A stretch of 64,000 bases of DNA from Dictyobacter vulcani (GCF_008974265.1 NZ_BKZW01000003.1:124001-188000), one strand, 5' to 3'; counted from the stretch's first letter, positions 17,798 through 27,218 are shown. Notes: generated from the letters alone by a model not told the origin. Translations and numbers: made by a program.

Positions 17798-18483
17798 ATG
17801 ATAGTAGCATCTGTGATATCTTTGCACACATTGCAAGATATGCTACATGTGATCGGATATCCAGCCATCGCTCTGTTTATCATGATTGAATGCGTTGGTA
17901 TACCAATTCCAGGAGAAACCATGTTGCTGCTGGCATCGTTCTATGCAGCGACGGATCCAGCCTTGCAGCTTCCTATTGTGATCGCGTGTGCGGCCTTTGG
18001 GGCGATTATGGGTGATAATATCGGCTACTATATTGGCCGCACCGGTGGCAGGGCCGTGGTGGCTCGCTTTGGCCGCTACTTCTTTATTAAGATGGAGCAT
18101 CTGGAGATTGCGGAACGCTTTTTTGCGCGCCACGGGGCCAAAACGGTTTTTTTTGGTCGCTTTATCTCTCTGTTGCGTATCTTTTCGGCTTTTCTGGCCG
18201 GTGTCAACCGCATGCATTGGCGCACATTTATGCTTTATAATGGCCTGGGGGGGTGATCTGGGCCACTTATGTGGGTTTGCTGGGATATATCGCAGGACGT
18301 TATTTCCATGAGCATTTTGATCAGGTTGAGCAACTGGCCAGAACGGTTGGTTGGGTAGGATTTGCCGTTGCGGTTGTCGTCACGATAGTGATCGTGGTAA
18401 TCGTAAAGAAACGGATTGCACGCAGTATTTCTACATCTGTCGAAGCAGAGAAGTCCAAAGAACATTCGCTCACAAAAAGCTGA
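17798..18483 (+). pseudogene. DedA-family membrane protein, frameshifted at a G run
   Basis: Two frames together encode one DedA (SNARE-associated) protein. The first (17798-18256) covers IGYPAIALFIMIECVGIPIPGE, GDNIGYYIGRTGG and FGRFISLLRIFSAFLAGVNRM in part. The second (18253-18483) continues IWATYVGLLGYIAGRYF and a last membrane helix. The break is in seven Gs at 18247-18253. One added G restores YNGLGGVIWATYVG. DedA proteins are inner-membrane lipid or small-molecule transporters, some of them undecaprenyl-phosphate flippases. GGAGAG precedes ATG 17798. Sequencing error, a true mutation or slippage-based on/off switching are all possible. Confidence 0.85.
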
Positions 18484-18527
18484 ATTTCTACTCGTGTGTC
18501 TGTGTATGTCGGATCTGGAGGTTATTG

Positions 18528-19418
18528 ATGAGGCATCGTGTTGTACTGGTAACAGCTATGTGTGCTGTCATATTGGTCGCGGCCCTGGTGGCCAGTCTGC
18601 TTTTTTTTAAGCCGCTGCAGACCAGTTCTCAAACGCTGAGCGCGCAGGTTACCTTACCCCGTCCTGATCATGTGGTGGTAGTAGTTGAGGAGAATCAAGC
18701 TTCTGCCAGCATTATTGGTTCCGCTGAGGCACCTTATATCAACTCTCTGGCCAGCCAGGGAGCACTCTTCACCAATTTCCATGCAGAAACGCATCCCAGC
18801 CAACCCAATTACCTGGCCCTTTACTCTGGATCTACACAGGGACTGGATAGTGATGCTTGTCCTAATACGTATACAGGTCCCAATTTAGGTGCTTCGCTGC
18901 TCAAGGCGCACTTCAGCTTTACTGGCTATTCTGAGACGATGCCTGCTCCCGGCTATACCGGATGTAGCGCACCCGATGACTTCAACGCGCTCTATGCACG
19001 CAAGCATAATCCCTGGGTCAATTTTACGAATGTACCCGTTAGTAGCAATCAGCCCTTGACCAGCTTTCCGAGCAACTATAGCCAGTTACCAACCGTGTCC
19101 TTTGTCGTACCCAACCAGATACATGATATGCATTCAGCCTCAATTGCCGATGGTGATAGCTGGCTTAAAACCAATCTGGATGGCTATGCGCGCTGGGCTA
19201 ATACCCATAATAGCCTGCTGATAGTTACCTGGGACGAAGATGATGGTTCGACGACAAATCAGATTGCGACGATTTTTACTGGATCAATGGTGAAATCTGG
19301 CCAGTACGACCAATCTCTCAATCACTACAATTTATTACGTACCCTCACAGAAATGTATGGCCTTTCTCCCCTTAATGAGAGCGCTACTACCCCGGCGATT
19401 GAGAATATCTGGAAATAA
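18528..19418 (+). CDS. Secreted phosphoesterase family protein (acid phosphatase/phospholipase C-like)
   Basis: The 296-residue protein starts with a signal-anchor (VVLVTAMCAVILVAALVASL). The mature part begins with PRPDHVVVVVEENQASASII, the metal-binding ENQ start of the phosphoesterase family that includes acid phosphatases and bacterial phospholipases C. Later motifs are HPSQPNYLALYSGST, FVVPNQIHDMHS and IVTWDEDDGS, which carry the His and Asp metal ligands. It should release phosphate from outside substrates. GGAGG lies 7 bases before ATG 18528. It follows the DedA gene by 44 bases in the same direction and may be co-transcribed. Confidence 0.88.
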   Translation: MRHRVVLVTAMCAVILVAALVASLLFFKPLQTSSQTLSAQVTLPRPDHVVVVVEENQASASIIGSAEAPYINSLASQGALFTNFHAETHPSQPNYLALYSGSTQGLDSDACPNTYTGPNLGASLLKAHFSFTGYSETMPAPGYTGCSAPDDFNALYARKHNPWVNFTNVPVSSNQPLTSFPSNYSQLPTVSFVVPNQIHDMHSASIADGDSWLKTNLDGYARWANTHNSLLIVTWDEDDGSTTNQIATIFTGSMVKSGQYDQSLNHYNLLRTLTEMYGLSPLNESATTPAIENIWK

Positions 19419-19455
19419 CCCGCTTTTATATAGCAAGATTTTTCATAAATAAGCC

Positions 19456-19516
19456 GGGCACCCCACACCCCGGCAGGAGGGGCGAGACGCCCCTCCTGCC
19501 GGGGTGTGGGGTGCCC
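19456..19516. repeat. Very long GC-rich inverted repeat
   Basis: Perfect 29-base arms (19456-19484 and 19488-19516) flank a loop of only AGA. The left arm reads GGGCACCCCACACCCCGG and on. A second hairpin, CCCGCC-GCA-GGCGGG (19541-19555), follows. It lies 37 bases after the phosphoesterase stop and could stop transcription on either strand, although no T run follows. Confidence 0.8.
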
Positions 19517-19682
19517 CCACCAAATCCACCTCCCCACTCTCCCGCCGCAGGCGGGAAGAGCTAATGAATTTTGACTGGATCCTGCTTTTCTACCATTTCT
19601 TTATAAAATTTTCAGACAAAAAACAACATTTTCTTTTAAAATAGAAAAAGCTAAAATATTCTATGGAAAACAGGGGTTGGAC

Positions 19683-20807
19683 ATGGATAAGGGAATGCTT
19701 CTCTTTTCACCGCAAAAAACTATTTCAGATCTGGCCAGTACAGTGGACGCTGTACGCGAGTTGGCTGCTTATCAGTCTATGGTTATTACGGCTAACTTGA
19801 TCGTAGAACCTCTGCTAGCTGCCTTTGCTATTGAAGAGAACGTACAAATTCGGATCGTCATGGTGAAGGCGTTAGGGATACTGAAAGACACACGAGCGAT
19901 CAAACCTTTGCTGCTGGCTTTGACTACTGATGCGTACCCTGCTGTACGCTCTGAAGCCGCGGTGGCACTGGGTGAATTGGGGGATGTGGCAGTGGTTGAG
20001 CCGCTTATTGCTATACTCTCAGATCCCAATGAAAACAAAGGTGATGCTATGGATGTAAATGTTGTTTCAAGTGTGGTATCTGCTTTGCGCAAGTTGAATG
20101 ATGCGCGAGCAGTCGAACCATTGATGACAGCGATCGAGCGCAAAGATGATCAGACGCGCGCTGTCATCGCACTCTCTCTGGGAAGCTTTGGTGATATACG
20201 TGCTGTAGAGCCACTGCTCAATCTGCTTGATGATCAGGAACCGTTGATTCGGCGCGCGGCCGCCTGTGCTCTGGGAGACCTTGGAGACCGGAGGGCAGTA
20301 CTTCCTTTGCTGGCAGCTTTGGATGATCCTGATTTGGAGACACGTAATAGTGCCATCAAAGCGCTTGGATTCCTGGGTGACACACGTGCCGTGACACCAT
20401 TGTTATTTTTACTTAAGCGTGATTATCCTGTCTATCGACGCGTCTTTATCATTGAGACGCTGGATCGCCTGGGGGATCGCGAGGCTGTTCCTTCATTAAT
20501 CACCTGTCTGTTAAATCCGCAAGAAGAATTAGAAGTGCGGGCGGCCTGTATTGAAGCGCTGGGACGCCTTGGCGATAAACGCGCTGTGCCACTGCTCCTC
20601 TCTACTCTCGCTGCTACTGCTGACGATGAAACCTCTGAATTGCGCTGGCGTGTGGCGGTCGCGCTGGGGCAGATTGGTGATACGCAAGCCATTGAAGCAT
20701 TGCGCCCCTATCTCTCCGATCCTGAACCCGTAATGCATATGGCTGTCAGCACTGCTTTGCGGCAACTAGAGATAGTGAAAGCCGTTACAATGGTATTTGA
20801 AAACTAA
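19683..20807 (+). CDS. HEAT-repeat (PBS lyase-like) protein
   Basis: The 374-residue protein is built almost entirely of about 30-residue helical HEAT repeats. Examples are VRSEAAVALGELGDVAVVEP, IRRAAACALGDLGDRRAVLP and VRAACIEALGRLGDKRAVPL. About ten repeats are visible. Such solenoids are protein-binding scaffolds; no enzyme domain is present. Some relatives are phycobilin lyases, but nothing here suggests pigment chemistry. AGGGG lies 6 bases before ATG 19683, which is preferred to TTG 19677. It is monocistronic between two strong hairpins. Confidence 0.88.
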   Translation: MDKGMLLFSPQKTISDLASTVDAVRELAAYQSMVITANLIVEPLLAAFAIEENVQIRIVMVKALGILKDTRAIKPLLLALTTDAYPAVRSEAAVALGELGDVAVVEPLIAILSDPNENKGDAMDVNVVSSVVSALRKLNDARAVEPLMTAIERKDDQTRAVIALSLGSFGDIRAVEPLLNLLDDQEPLIRRAAACALGDLGDRRAVLPLLAALDDPDLETRNSAIKALGFLGDTRAVTPLLFLLKRDYPVYRRVFIIETLDRLGDREAVPSLITCLLNPQEELEVRAACIEALGRLGDKRAVPLLLSTLAATADDETSELRWRVAVALGQIGDTQAIEALRPYLSDPEPVMHMAVSTALRQLEIVKAVTMVFEN

Positions 20808-20831
20808 TGTAATCCTCTTGAAGCGCTTTAC

Positions 20832-20898
20832 TCTTTTTATGATGTCGTGCTGAAGGAGTACATATTGCGCACTCCTTCAGCACGACATCATAAAAAGA
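20832..20898. terminator. Long hairpin terminator after the HEAT-repeat gene
   Basis: Perfect 28-base arms (20832-20859 and 20871-20898) enclose an 11-base loop. The arms end in a TTTTT run on one side and AAAAA on the other, so the hairpin can work on both strands. It starts 25 bases after the HEAT-repeat stop. Confidence 0.8.
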
Positions 20899-21134
20899 AG
20901 TATGGGTGCTTTCGTGCTATGTGGAGTGGGGGGTGATGATGCCGCTAAACGTGAGCCTCAAACATGTTAAAAATAAACTGGCAGATACCTTGATTGCGAC
21001 TAAAGAAGATTTATCAAGAAATTTTGGTTACTCTAGCAGGTAGAGAACCGTCTATGTTTGTGGGCAAAGTCATAGGACCAGGTCGTAATTTTTCAAAATA
21101 CTTTTAAATAAGCCAAAAAAATATTTTCTTCTTT
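20899..21134. other. Intergenic region before the MFS genes
   Basis: With the hairpin, the gap from 20808 to 21134 is about 330 bases. The part after the hairpin is AT-rich near the MFS gene and holds no supported gene or clear promoter. Confidence 0.4.
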
Positions 21135-21149
21135 TTGAAACAAAGGCAC

Positions 21150-22399
21150 ATGAAAAACACTACCCCATCACTATTGAGCCAGCCGTTTGTGCGCACTCGC
21201 TTTACCTGGCTGGCTTATATCGCGCTGGGCGGCTTTGCATTTTTGCAGGCTTCCCCTGGGCCGATTGTTCCATTTTTGCATACGGAAATGCACCTTAACT
21301 ATACTGTAGATAGTCTCCATATGAGCGCGATTGCACTGGGAATGATTATCGCTGGCCTGACAGGCAACCTGCTTGTCCGACGCTGGGGCGGCGGATCATG
21401 TTCTGGGGTGGGGCCTTTGGTATGTTGCTGGGCGTAATACTGGTCCTTTTTAGCCATCAGCCCGTGTTCAGTATTGCTGGAATGTTTGTGATAGGCTTCC
21501 TTGGAACCTTTCTGATGGTTACTATTCAATCCTCATTATCAGATCTGCATGGCATCCATCGTGCCACGGCGATTACGGAGGCAAATGTCGTTGGTAGTCT
21601 GGGAGCAGGTCTGGCTCCTCTATGCCTGGGTGGATTAGTAACACTAGGTATGAGTTGGCGCAGTGTATTATTTGTGCCGATTGCCATCGTCGTGTTGCTG
21701 GCTCTGTTTTATTGGAAGGTACCTGTGCCTGAAGCGCAGTCATATGGGCAACCACGTTCAGTTACCGGACCTGTCAGGTTGCCAGCCGCTTTCTGGCTGT
21801 ATTGGCTGGCTATGGTTATGGGTGTAGGTGTTGAATGGGGGATCTCTTTCTGGGGCTCTGGCTACTTGATTAATGTCGTCGGACTTGAGCGGGCCAATGC
21901 GGCTACGCTGATGAGCCTGTTTTTTCTGGCTGCCGTCATTGGGCGCTTAATTGGTAGTCATCTGACACAGCGCTTTGCGGTTGAAAGATTGTTGTTACCA
22001 ACGCTGCTGGTTGCGCTGACTGGCTTTCTGCTGTTCTGGTTAGGACCCCTGGTAGAGCTACATATGGTAGGACTGTTTGTGGTGGGATTGGGTATTTGTA
22101 ATCTGTTTCCTTTTACTTTTTCTGCATCCGCTAACCGTATCCCCCAATATGCAGATCTGGCCAGTGCGCGTGCTGCATTGGGTGGCGGTATAGCCATCTT
22201 TGTCGCCCCCTTGATTCTGGGTCGCATAGCTGATATGCTAGATTTGAAGCGAGCGTACAGTGTTATTCTGATTTTGTTTGTGCTCGTTGGTATATTTATC
22301 GTATTGGCAGCTCAGGCAACCAGGAAGATGGACGCCGTTGCCAGTACAGAACCGGTTGAACTATCTGAGAGCAGCGTTGAATTCTCAGATAGTAAATAA
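21150..22399 (+). pseudogene. MFS transporter, copy 1, frameshifted
   Basis: The first frame begins near MKNTTPSLLSQPFVRTRFTW (ATG 21150; an upstream in-frame start at 21135 exists) and ends at 21437 after out-of-frame residues. The true continuation starts around ATG 21398 and runs to 22399. One added C after 21389 restores LLVRRWGRRIMFWGGAFGML, matching copy 2. The joined protein of about 416 residues has 12 hydrophobic segments typical of the major facilitator superfamily. It is clearly paralogous to the next gene: both have QPFVR(T/N)RFTWL, H(T/A)EMHLNYT(V/I)DSLH and WGSGYLIN(V/I)VG. Substrate is unknown. Confidence 0.85.
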
Positions 22400-22419
22400 A
22401 GCAGTAATAATTGACTGAT

Positions 22420-22464
22420 AAAGCCTGGTAGAGAAGCGCCGTTGCTTTTCTGCTCTGGCTTTCT
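22420..22464. terminator. Imperfect hairpin after MFS copy 1
   Basis: AAAGCCTGGTAGAGAAGC and GCTTTTCTGCTCTGGCTTT pair imperfectly around a short loop and are followed by TTCTTATTG. A weak terminator between the two MFS copies is plausible. Confidence 0.4.
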
Positions 22465-22531
22465 TATTGTGTATATTTTTACTTTCTGGCTTTCTTTTTT
22501 TTGCAATTTTTAGGGACTTTACACGCAACAT

Positions 22532-23809
22532 ATGAAAAACCTGACTCTCTCATCTGCGCAGCAGCCGTTTGTGCGCAATCGTTTTACCTGGCTTTCGTAT
22601 CTCCTGATGGCTGCCTATTGTTATCTGCAAGTATCACCTGGCTCTATTGTGCCCTTTTTACATGCCGAAATGCACTTGAACTATACGATCGATAGCTTAC
22701 ATGTGAGTAGCCTGGCTGTCGGTCTGATTTTGTCTGGTTTATTTGGTGATCGCATTACCCGTATTCTTGGCCGGCAGAGCATGTTGTGGCTCTGCGTGGC
22801 TGGTCTCTGTGTTGGCGGCTTACTGCTCATGTTGGCCTATCATCCGCTTGTAAGTATCTCCGGCATTTTATGCATTGGCTTCTGTGGTTGTACTGTGTCT
22901 AATATTGTGCAGTCCGCCTTATCTGATTACTATGGTAGCCAGCGTACTATTGCTATTACTGAAGCCAATACCATTGCCTGTCTTGGTTCGGTAACCGGTC
23001 CACTTATCCTTGGTATGTTTCTGAGTACCTGGTTGGGGTGGCGCGGAATGTTCCTGGTACCATTACTGATGATGGCGCTGCTGGCGGCCTTTTTCTATAA
23101 CGTACGCCTGCCTGCCAGAAAGCAGCCAGAGCAATCCATCCTTGCTAAGCGTGCCCGTGTTTCACGCGCCTGCTGGCTGTACCTGGGTGTAATGGTACTG
23201 GTGGTAGCATTTGAGTGGGGGACCTTTACCTGGGGGTCTGGTTATCTGATCAATATCGTTGGTATTGAAACTCGGACTGCTTCGACTTTGATGAGCCTGT
23301 TCTTTTTTGCAGAAATGTTCGGTCGCTTCATGGGTAGCCTTTTGACGCGCCGCTTTTCGGCGGAACAATTATTGGTTGTCGCCCTGGGTATTGCTGGAGT
23401 GGGATTTCTGCTCTTCTGGCTTGGTCCAACGCCATGGATTCATATCCTGGGTCTATTTGTAGCAGGACTGGGAATTGGTAATCTTTTCCCACTTACGTTT
23501 ACTATCGTCCTGAACCAGGAGGCTGATAATACTGATGCTGCCGCAGCGCGCTCATCCTTAGCGGCAGGTCTGGCCATCCTGATTGCACCATTGCTACTTG
23601 GTCGCGCAGCCGATACTTTTGGTCTACGTATATCTTATAGCTTTGTGCTGGTTTTGTTTATCATGGCCTGCATTGTCCTGGTTTTTGCCCGCTATGCCAG
23701 CCACAAAGAGGTTACCCCTCTTGAACTGGAGATAGAACAATTCCTGCAGGAACAGGCCAGGCCCGTGGAGGAAGTGGTACCATCCTTTGAGCTCACCTCC
23801 GTAGTATAA
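22532..23809 (+). CDS. MFS transporter, copy 2 (intact)
   Basis: The 425-residue protein has 12 predicted membrane helices in two sets of six with a central loop (PARKQPEQSILAKRARV). It is the intact tandem paralogue of the frameshifted gene upstream. The conserved N-terminal text is QPFVRNRFTWLSYLLMAAY cited to 19 residues. It probably moves a small molecule or drug by proton coupling, but no substrate signature is visible. The Asp/Glu-rich cytoplasmic C-tail (LELEIEQFLQEQARPVEEVV) is longer than in copy 1. Confidence 0.9.
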   Translation: MKNLTLSSAQQPFVRNRFTWLSYLLMAAYCYLQVSPGSIVPFLHAEMHLNYTIDSLHVSSLAVGLILSGLFGDRITRILGRQSMLWLCVAGLCVGGLLLMLAYHPLVSISGILCIGFCGCTVSNIVQSALSDYYGSQRTIAITEANTIACLGSVTGPLILGMFLSTWLGWRGMFLVPLLMMALLAAFFYNVRLPARKQPEQSILAKRARVSRACWLYLGVMVLVVAFEWGTFTWGSGYLINIVGIETRTASTLMSLFFFAEMFGRFMGSLLTRRFSAEQLLVVALGIAGVGFLLFWLGPTPWIHILGLFVAGLGIGNLFPLTFTIVLNQEADNTDAAAARSSLAAGLAILIAPLLLGRAADTFGLRISYSFVLVLFIMACIVLVFARYASHKEVTPLELEIEQFLQEQARPVEEVVPSFELTSVV

Positions 23810-23821
23810 ATATAACAATTC

Positions 23822-23884
23822 ATGAGCAATGCCCCATCGTACCGGTAACCTTAACGGATGCCGCTACGATGGGGCATTGCTCAT
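23822..23884. terminator. Hairpin between MFS copy 2 and the GNAT remnant
   Basis: Perfect 20-base arms (23822-23841 and 23865-23884) flank a 23-base loop. It lies between two convergent genes, so a bidirectional terminator is likely even without a long T run. Confidence 0.7.
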
Positions 23885-23901
23885 ACGCCTTCTGGCATCG
23901 A

Positions 23902-24153
23902 TCAAGCTGGCTTTTCTTGCTGATGGTAGGTCATTTCAATAAATTCCCGCTTGCCATATAATGTACTTTCTTGCATATAGCTTCCCACCTGCTTGAAACC
24001 CATCTTCTCATACAGATGTATTGCTCGTTGGTTGAACGGTAGGACAAATAAACGAACCTGATCGGGAGCAAATTGTGCTTTTGTAAAAGCCAGAATTGTA
24101 TCTAAGAAGGCAGTGCCGCGTCTCTCTATTGACTTTCCGGGCATGGCGTCCAT
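23902..24153 (-). pseudogene. GNAT acetyltransferase C-terminal remnant
   Basis: The 83-residue frame shows only the second half of a GNAT domain: ERRGTAFLDTILAFTKAQ (acetyl-CoA loop region) and LPFNQRAIHLYEKMGFKQVG (motif B). The first half of a normal domain of about 150 residues is missing. The frame starts 3 bases after the stop of the ion-channel gene, so no room is left for it. A truncated remnant is the simplest reading; an unusually short protein co-translated with the channel is possible. Confidence 0.65.
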
Positions 24154-24156
24154 ACT

Positions 24157-25290
24157 TTAGTCGCGTTTGATAGCGCGGTCAACTGTATGTGGTGTGGCTG
24201 GTAAGAAGTGGTCCCAGGCACTGGTTTGCCAGTCATCTACGCGTTCTCCCTCGATGACCCAGCCGGGTAAATCCATCAGTAGATGGTTTGCCAGCGAGAG
24301 CAGGAAGGGCTCATAGGTTCCACGAATCTCGGCCAGTCGCTTCTCCGCGGTTTCTTCATTGTTGAAGGCCAGTCCGACTTCAGCTAATTGGTTGCGCAAG
24401 GCAATAAACTGCTCGTGCGAAAGGCGTTTGGTGGTGAGGGTTGGTGGTGTTCCATAGGTTTGGGCCAGATCGACGGCGGCATGACGCGCGATGGCAAAGG
24501 TGAATTTTAGTGGCTTGACTGGTAACCTCTCGACCCCAACCATCGCCAGGGCACTGATATCCAGGACCGTTGTCAGGGCTGCCAGCCAGGATTGGCGCTC
24601 ATGCTGTGAGCGATAATATGTTAAGACAGGATAGGAGATGTGACTCTCCAGCAGTTCCGCGCACCACTTTTCCCATTCGCGCATAAATTCCATTAACTCA
24701 TCTGGATAGTTACTGTGCGAATGACGTTTCAGTAATTCAAGGGCCGAAGGTGGCGAGCCTGCCCGCGCATCGAGGAGGGTGATATGGGTTTCCCGATGCG
24801 AGAATGCCTGATAGATAACTGGCACATACCCGATAATCAGCGCTAGAAAGGCCAGGCCAAATCCAGCCTCCAGCGCTACCAGGGCGCGTGCCAGGCTGGA
24901 GAGTGGAATGACATCACCTAATCCAAGCGTCACAAAAGTTGTGCCACTCATATACACATAGGTGCCAAACGATATTTCTTTATCAGGTGATTGCAAGGGT
25001 GAAGAAAGCCCCCATTGTATCAGGGCAAAACTCAGCACAAAGACACTCGCCCATACTGCCAGCAGGAGCAGGAGTGAGAGTGGACCATAATAACTCAAAT
25101 ATTGACCGCGCCGGTTACCCGCACGCATTTTTCTGGCTGGTCCTGACCACAACACCCAGCTGGCCGCGTAAAACAGGCGCGTCAGCCGAAATTTTCGTGC
25201 GACGCGACGCGGCAAAATGATCGATTCAAAACCATCTTGCGCGACGACTATGATCAGTAGTAAACCAATAATGACTGCAATAATCCGCAT
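24157..25290 (-). CDS. Two-TM-type ion channel with long cytoplasmic domain
   Basis: The 377-residue protein has a hydrophobic N-terminus (IIAVIIGLLLIIVVAQ), a helix at about 70-93, a pore segment at 112-130 and another helix at 135-160, the layout of the ion_trans_2 potassium channel pore. The selectivity-filter position reads TLGLGD (121-126) in place of the usual TVGYGD. About 210 soluble residues follow (AELLESHISYPVLTYYRSQH region) without a recognisable RCK domain. K+ conduction is therefore likely but not certain. The gene is followed at once by the GNAT remnant. Confidence 0.82.
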   Translation of the reverse strand: MRIIAVIIGLLLIIVVAQDGFESIILPRRVARKFRLTRLFYAASWVLWSGPARKMRAGNRRGQYLSYYGPLSLLLLLAVWASVFVLSFALIQWGLSSPLQSPDKEISFGTYVYMSGTTFVTLGLGDVIPLSSLARALVALEAGFGLAFLALIIGYVPVIYQAFSHRETHITLLDARAGSPPSALELLKRHSHSNYPDELMEFMREWEKWCAELLESHISYPVLTYYRSQHERQSWLAALTTVLDISALAMVGVERLPVKPLKFTFAIARHAAVDLAQTYGTPPTLTTKRLSHEQFIALRNQLAEVGLAFNNEETAEKRLAEIRGTYEPFLLSLANHLLMDLPGWVIEGERVDDWQTSAWDHFLPATPHTVDRAIKRD

Positions 25291-25417
25291 ACTCTATCCT
25301 TAGCACTCAATAGTGAGGTTATTTGTTGAAAACTCTTTTGTTTGCTTTTGTATTGTATTCACTTCAGCTCTACGTTGTCTAGTTAATGGTATGTGCAGGT
25401 TTTTTGCACGTAATCAT

Positions 25418-25444
25418 CCCCGATCTATAACTGATAGATCGGGG
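25418..25444. terminator. Hairpin downstream of dps
   Basis: CCCCGATCTAT (25418-25428) and its complement (25434-25444) form an 11-base stem with a 5-base loop. It lies 50 bases beyond the dps stop, in the spacer before the divergent channel gene. Confidence 0.6.
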
Positions 25445-25494
25445 AGGTCGCACGAGAGGCTATCCAGACAAAAGTTTACTATTTTTTTACGCTT

Positions 25495-26046
25495 TTAGTT
25501 AGCGTTATCTTTGCCCTGTACAATTTCGAACAAGAACCATTTACGGCGTTCGGCCTGGTCGAGCAGGTCTTCCAGGATACTGGCAGTGGCTCTATCGTGA
25601 TTTTTATCGGCTATCTGGACTACCGCACGTAACATCTGTGCCATGTGGGTATTATCTTCCATCAGGCGCTTGACCATCGTTCCAGCGGGCACGAAGTCTT
25701 CATTATCGTCGCTGATGGTTTGCATCTGAGCGATCTGCCCAATACTGCGGATGGTTGTACCACCAATGCGTCGGACGCGTTCCGCCATGAGATCAATGGA
25801 TTTAAAAATGTCTTTGGCCTGTTTATCAAACAAGAGGTGGTAGTCTCGGAAATGCGAGCCTGACAGATGCCAGTGGAAGTTTTTGGTTTTGACATAAAGA
25901 GCAAATGCGTCGGCGATAAGTGGATTCAAGCCATTGGTTATGGCCTGCACTTCTTCGGATGTTAAATCAGTCACTGTGGCAAGCTGGGCGGGGACTGACT
26001 TGGCAGTTGTCGTATGGCGCTGGGTTGACTTTTCCTTGGTTGTCAT
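25495..26046 (-). CDS. dps: Dps family ferritin-like DNA-protection protein
   Basis: Dps assembles into a 12-mer cage that oxidises Fe(II) with peroxide and protects DNA. The 183-residue protein has the ferroxidase signature FHWHLSGSHFRDYHLLFDKQ, with His, His, Asp and Glu ligands spread over two subunits in the family (DKQAKDIFKSIDLMAERVRR in part). The N-terminal tail (MTTKEKSTQRHTTTAKS) is basic and could bind DNA, as in E. coli Dps. It diverges from the response-regulator gene with a 418-base spacer. Confidence 0.93.
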   Translation of the reverse strand: MTTKEKSTQRHTTTAKSVPAQLATVTDLTSEEVQAITNGLNPLIADAFALYVKTKNFHWHLSGSHFRDYHLLFDKQAKDIFKSIDLMAERVRRIGGTTIRSIGQIAQMQTISDDNEDFVPAGTMVKRLMEDNTHMAQMLRAVVQIADKNHDRATASILEDLLDQAERRKWFLFEIVQGKDNAN

Positions 26047-26464
26047 AATTTTTCACCCTTCTTTAGATACACTCGCTCAGGCACTTTTTGCCATTTCTGT
26101 CGTTATGTAGACTTGTTGTCTCTCGCACTACAGTAAATGTTCCAGGTGCTATTCGTTACTTCTGTGTTTAGTCCGTCGACCTTTAGCACTTGCCTATTGC
26201 CTTACACGTTGTGGATAAGGGGTGAGTGACACTTGTCCATTGCTAAATATAATTGCTTATCTCTACATCAAACTGTCGCGAACTTTTTCCTATCCAGGGG
26301 ATAGCATATTTCCTGGATGGCATGCCTTTAGTATTGAATTGTCGCAATACTGTCGCAATCTGTATACATGCTGGCTAATAAGCTCAATAGCTGTTTAACT
26401 CTCAGTTTCTAACAGGTATAATTGAGGTAAATGCCTTAGCAGGAACGAGAGAAGAGATTGATAC
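26047..26464. other. Divergent region between dps and the two-component genes, about 420 bases
   Basis: No gene is supported. The right half contains two copies of TGTCGCAAT spaced by 11 bases just upstream of the response-regulator gene. Confidence 0.5.
26340..26359 (+). promoter_or_regulatory. Candidate OmpR/PhoB-type direct-repeat site
   Basis: TGTCGCAAT occurs at 26340-26348 and again at 26351-26359, an 11-base period. OmpR/PhoB regulators bind as head-to-tail dimers to direct repeats with this spacing. The site is about 105 bases upstream of the adjacent response-regulator gene, so autoregulation is possible. Confidence 0.45.
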
Positions 26465-27187
26465 ATGACGACAATATTGTTGGTTGAAGATGAAATAGAT
26501 CTGGCTCAAGTGGTCTTGCGAGAGTTAGAATCCTCTGGCTATTCTACTGCGCATGCGCGTGATGGTCTTTCGGCTGTATCCTTACACTCAAGTATGCAAA
26601 TAGACCTGGTGTTGCTGGACTGGATGTTGCCTGGTTTGAATGGATTGGATGTGTTGCGGCGGATCCGGCAGACCGCTTCTACTCCTGTTTTGATGTTAAC
26701 TGCACGCAGTGAGGAGGCTGATCGGGTCGTTGGGCTGGAGGTGGGTGCGGACGATTATTTGACCAAGCCGTTTAGTATGCGCGAGTTGATTGCCAGAGTG
26801 CGTGCATTGTTGCGTCGAAATGAATTGATTATGCACACGTTACAGGCGGATCGGCTGGATACTGGAACCAGTCTGGTGCGTGGACCGCTTCAACTTAATC
26901 CACAAACACATGTAGCCACGCTACATAGCGTGCCGTTAGATTTGAGTCCCACCGAGTTTACTTTATTACAACTATTATTACGCAGTCCAGGCCGCGCTTT
27001 TAGTCGTGCTTACTTGATTGAGACGGTGTGGAGCGAGACATATGTGGGTGGCGATCGTTCGGTAGATAATGTTGTGTTGCGTTTGCGCAAGAAATTAGGT
27101 TCGCTGGGCGATGCTATTGAGACGGTATGGGGTGTTGGCTATCGTTTACGATCGGAGACAGCCGTCACCAATCGTCGGCATTCGTGA
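26465..27187 (+). CDS. OmpR-family response regulator
   Basis: The 240-residue protein has a receiver domain (VEDE acidic pocket, phospho-acceptor Asp52 in LLDWMLPG, Thr in LMLTARS, Lys in DDYLTKPF). A C-terminal winged helix follows (LDLSPTEFTLLQLLLRSPG, RSVDNVVLRLRKKLG, WGVGYRL). It is the DNA-binding partner of the histidine kinase encoded 31 bases downstream. The stimulus is unknown. Confidence 0.95.
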   Translation: MTTILLVEDEIDLAQVVLRELESSGYSTAHARDGLSAVSLHSSMQIDLVLLDWMLPGLNGLDVLRRIRQTASTPVLMLTARSEEADRVVGLEVGADDYLTKPFSMRELIARVRALLRRNELIMHTLQADRLDTGTSLVRGPLQLNPQTHVATLHSVPLDLSPTEFTLLQLLLRSPGRAFSRAYLIETVWSETYVGGDRSVDNVVLRLRKKLGSLGDAIETVWGVGYRLRSETAVTNRRHS

Positions 27188-27218
27188 TTTTTCATAAGGG
27201 AAAGTAGCAGGAATATTT

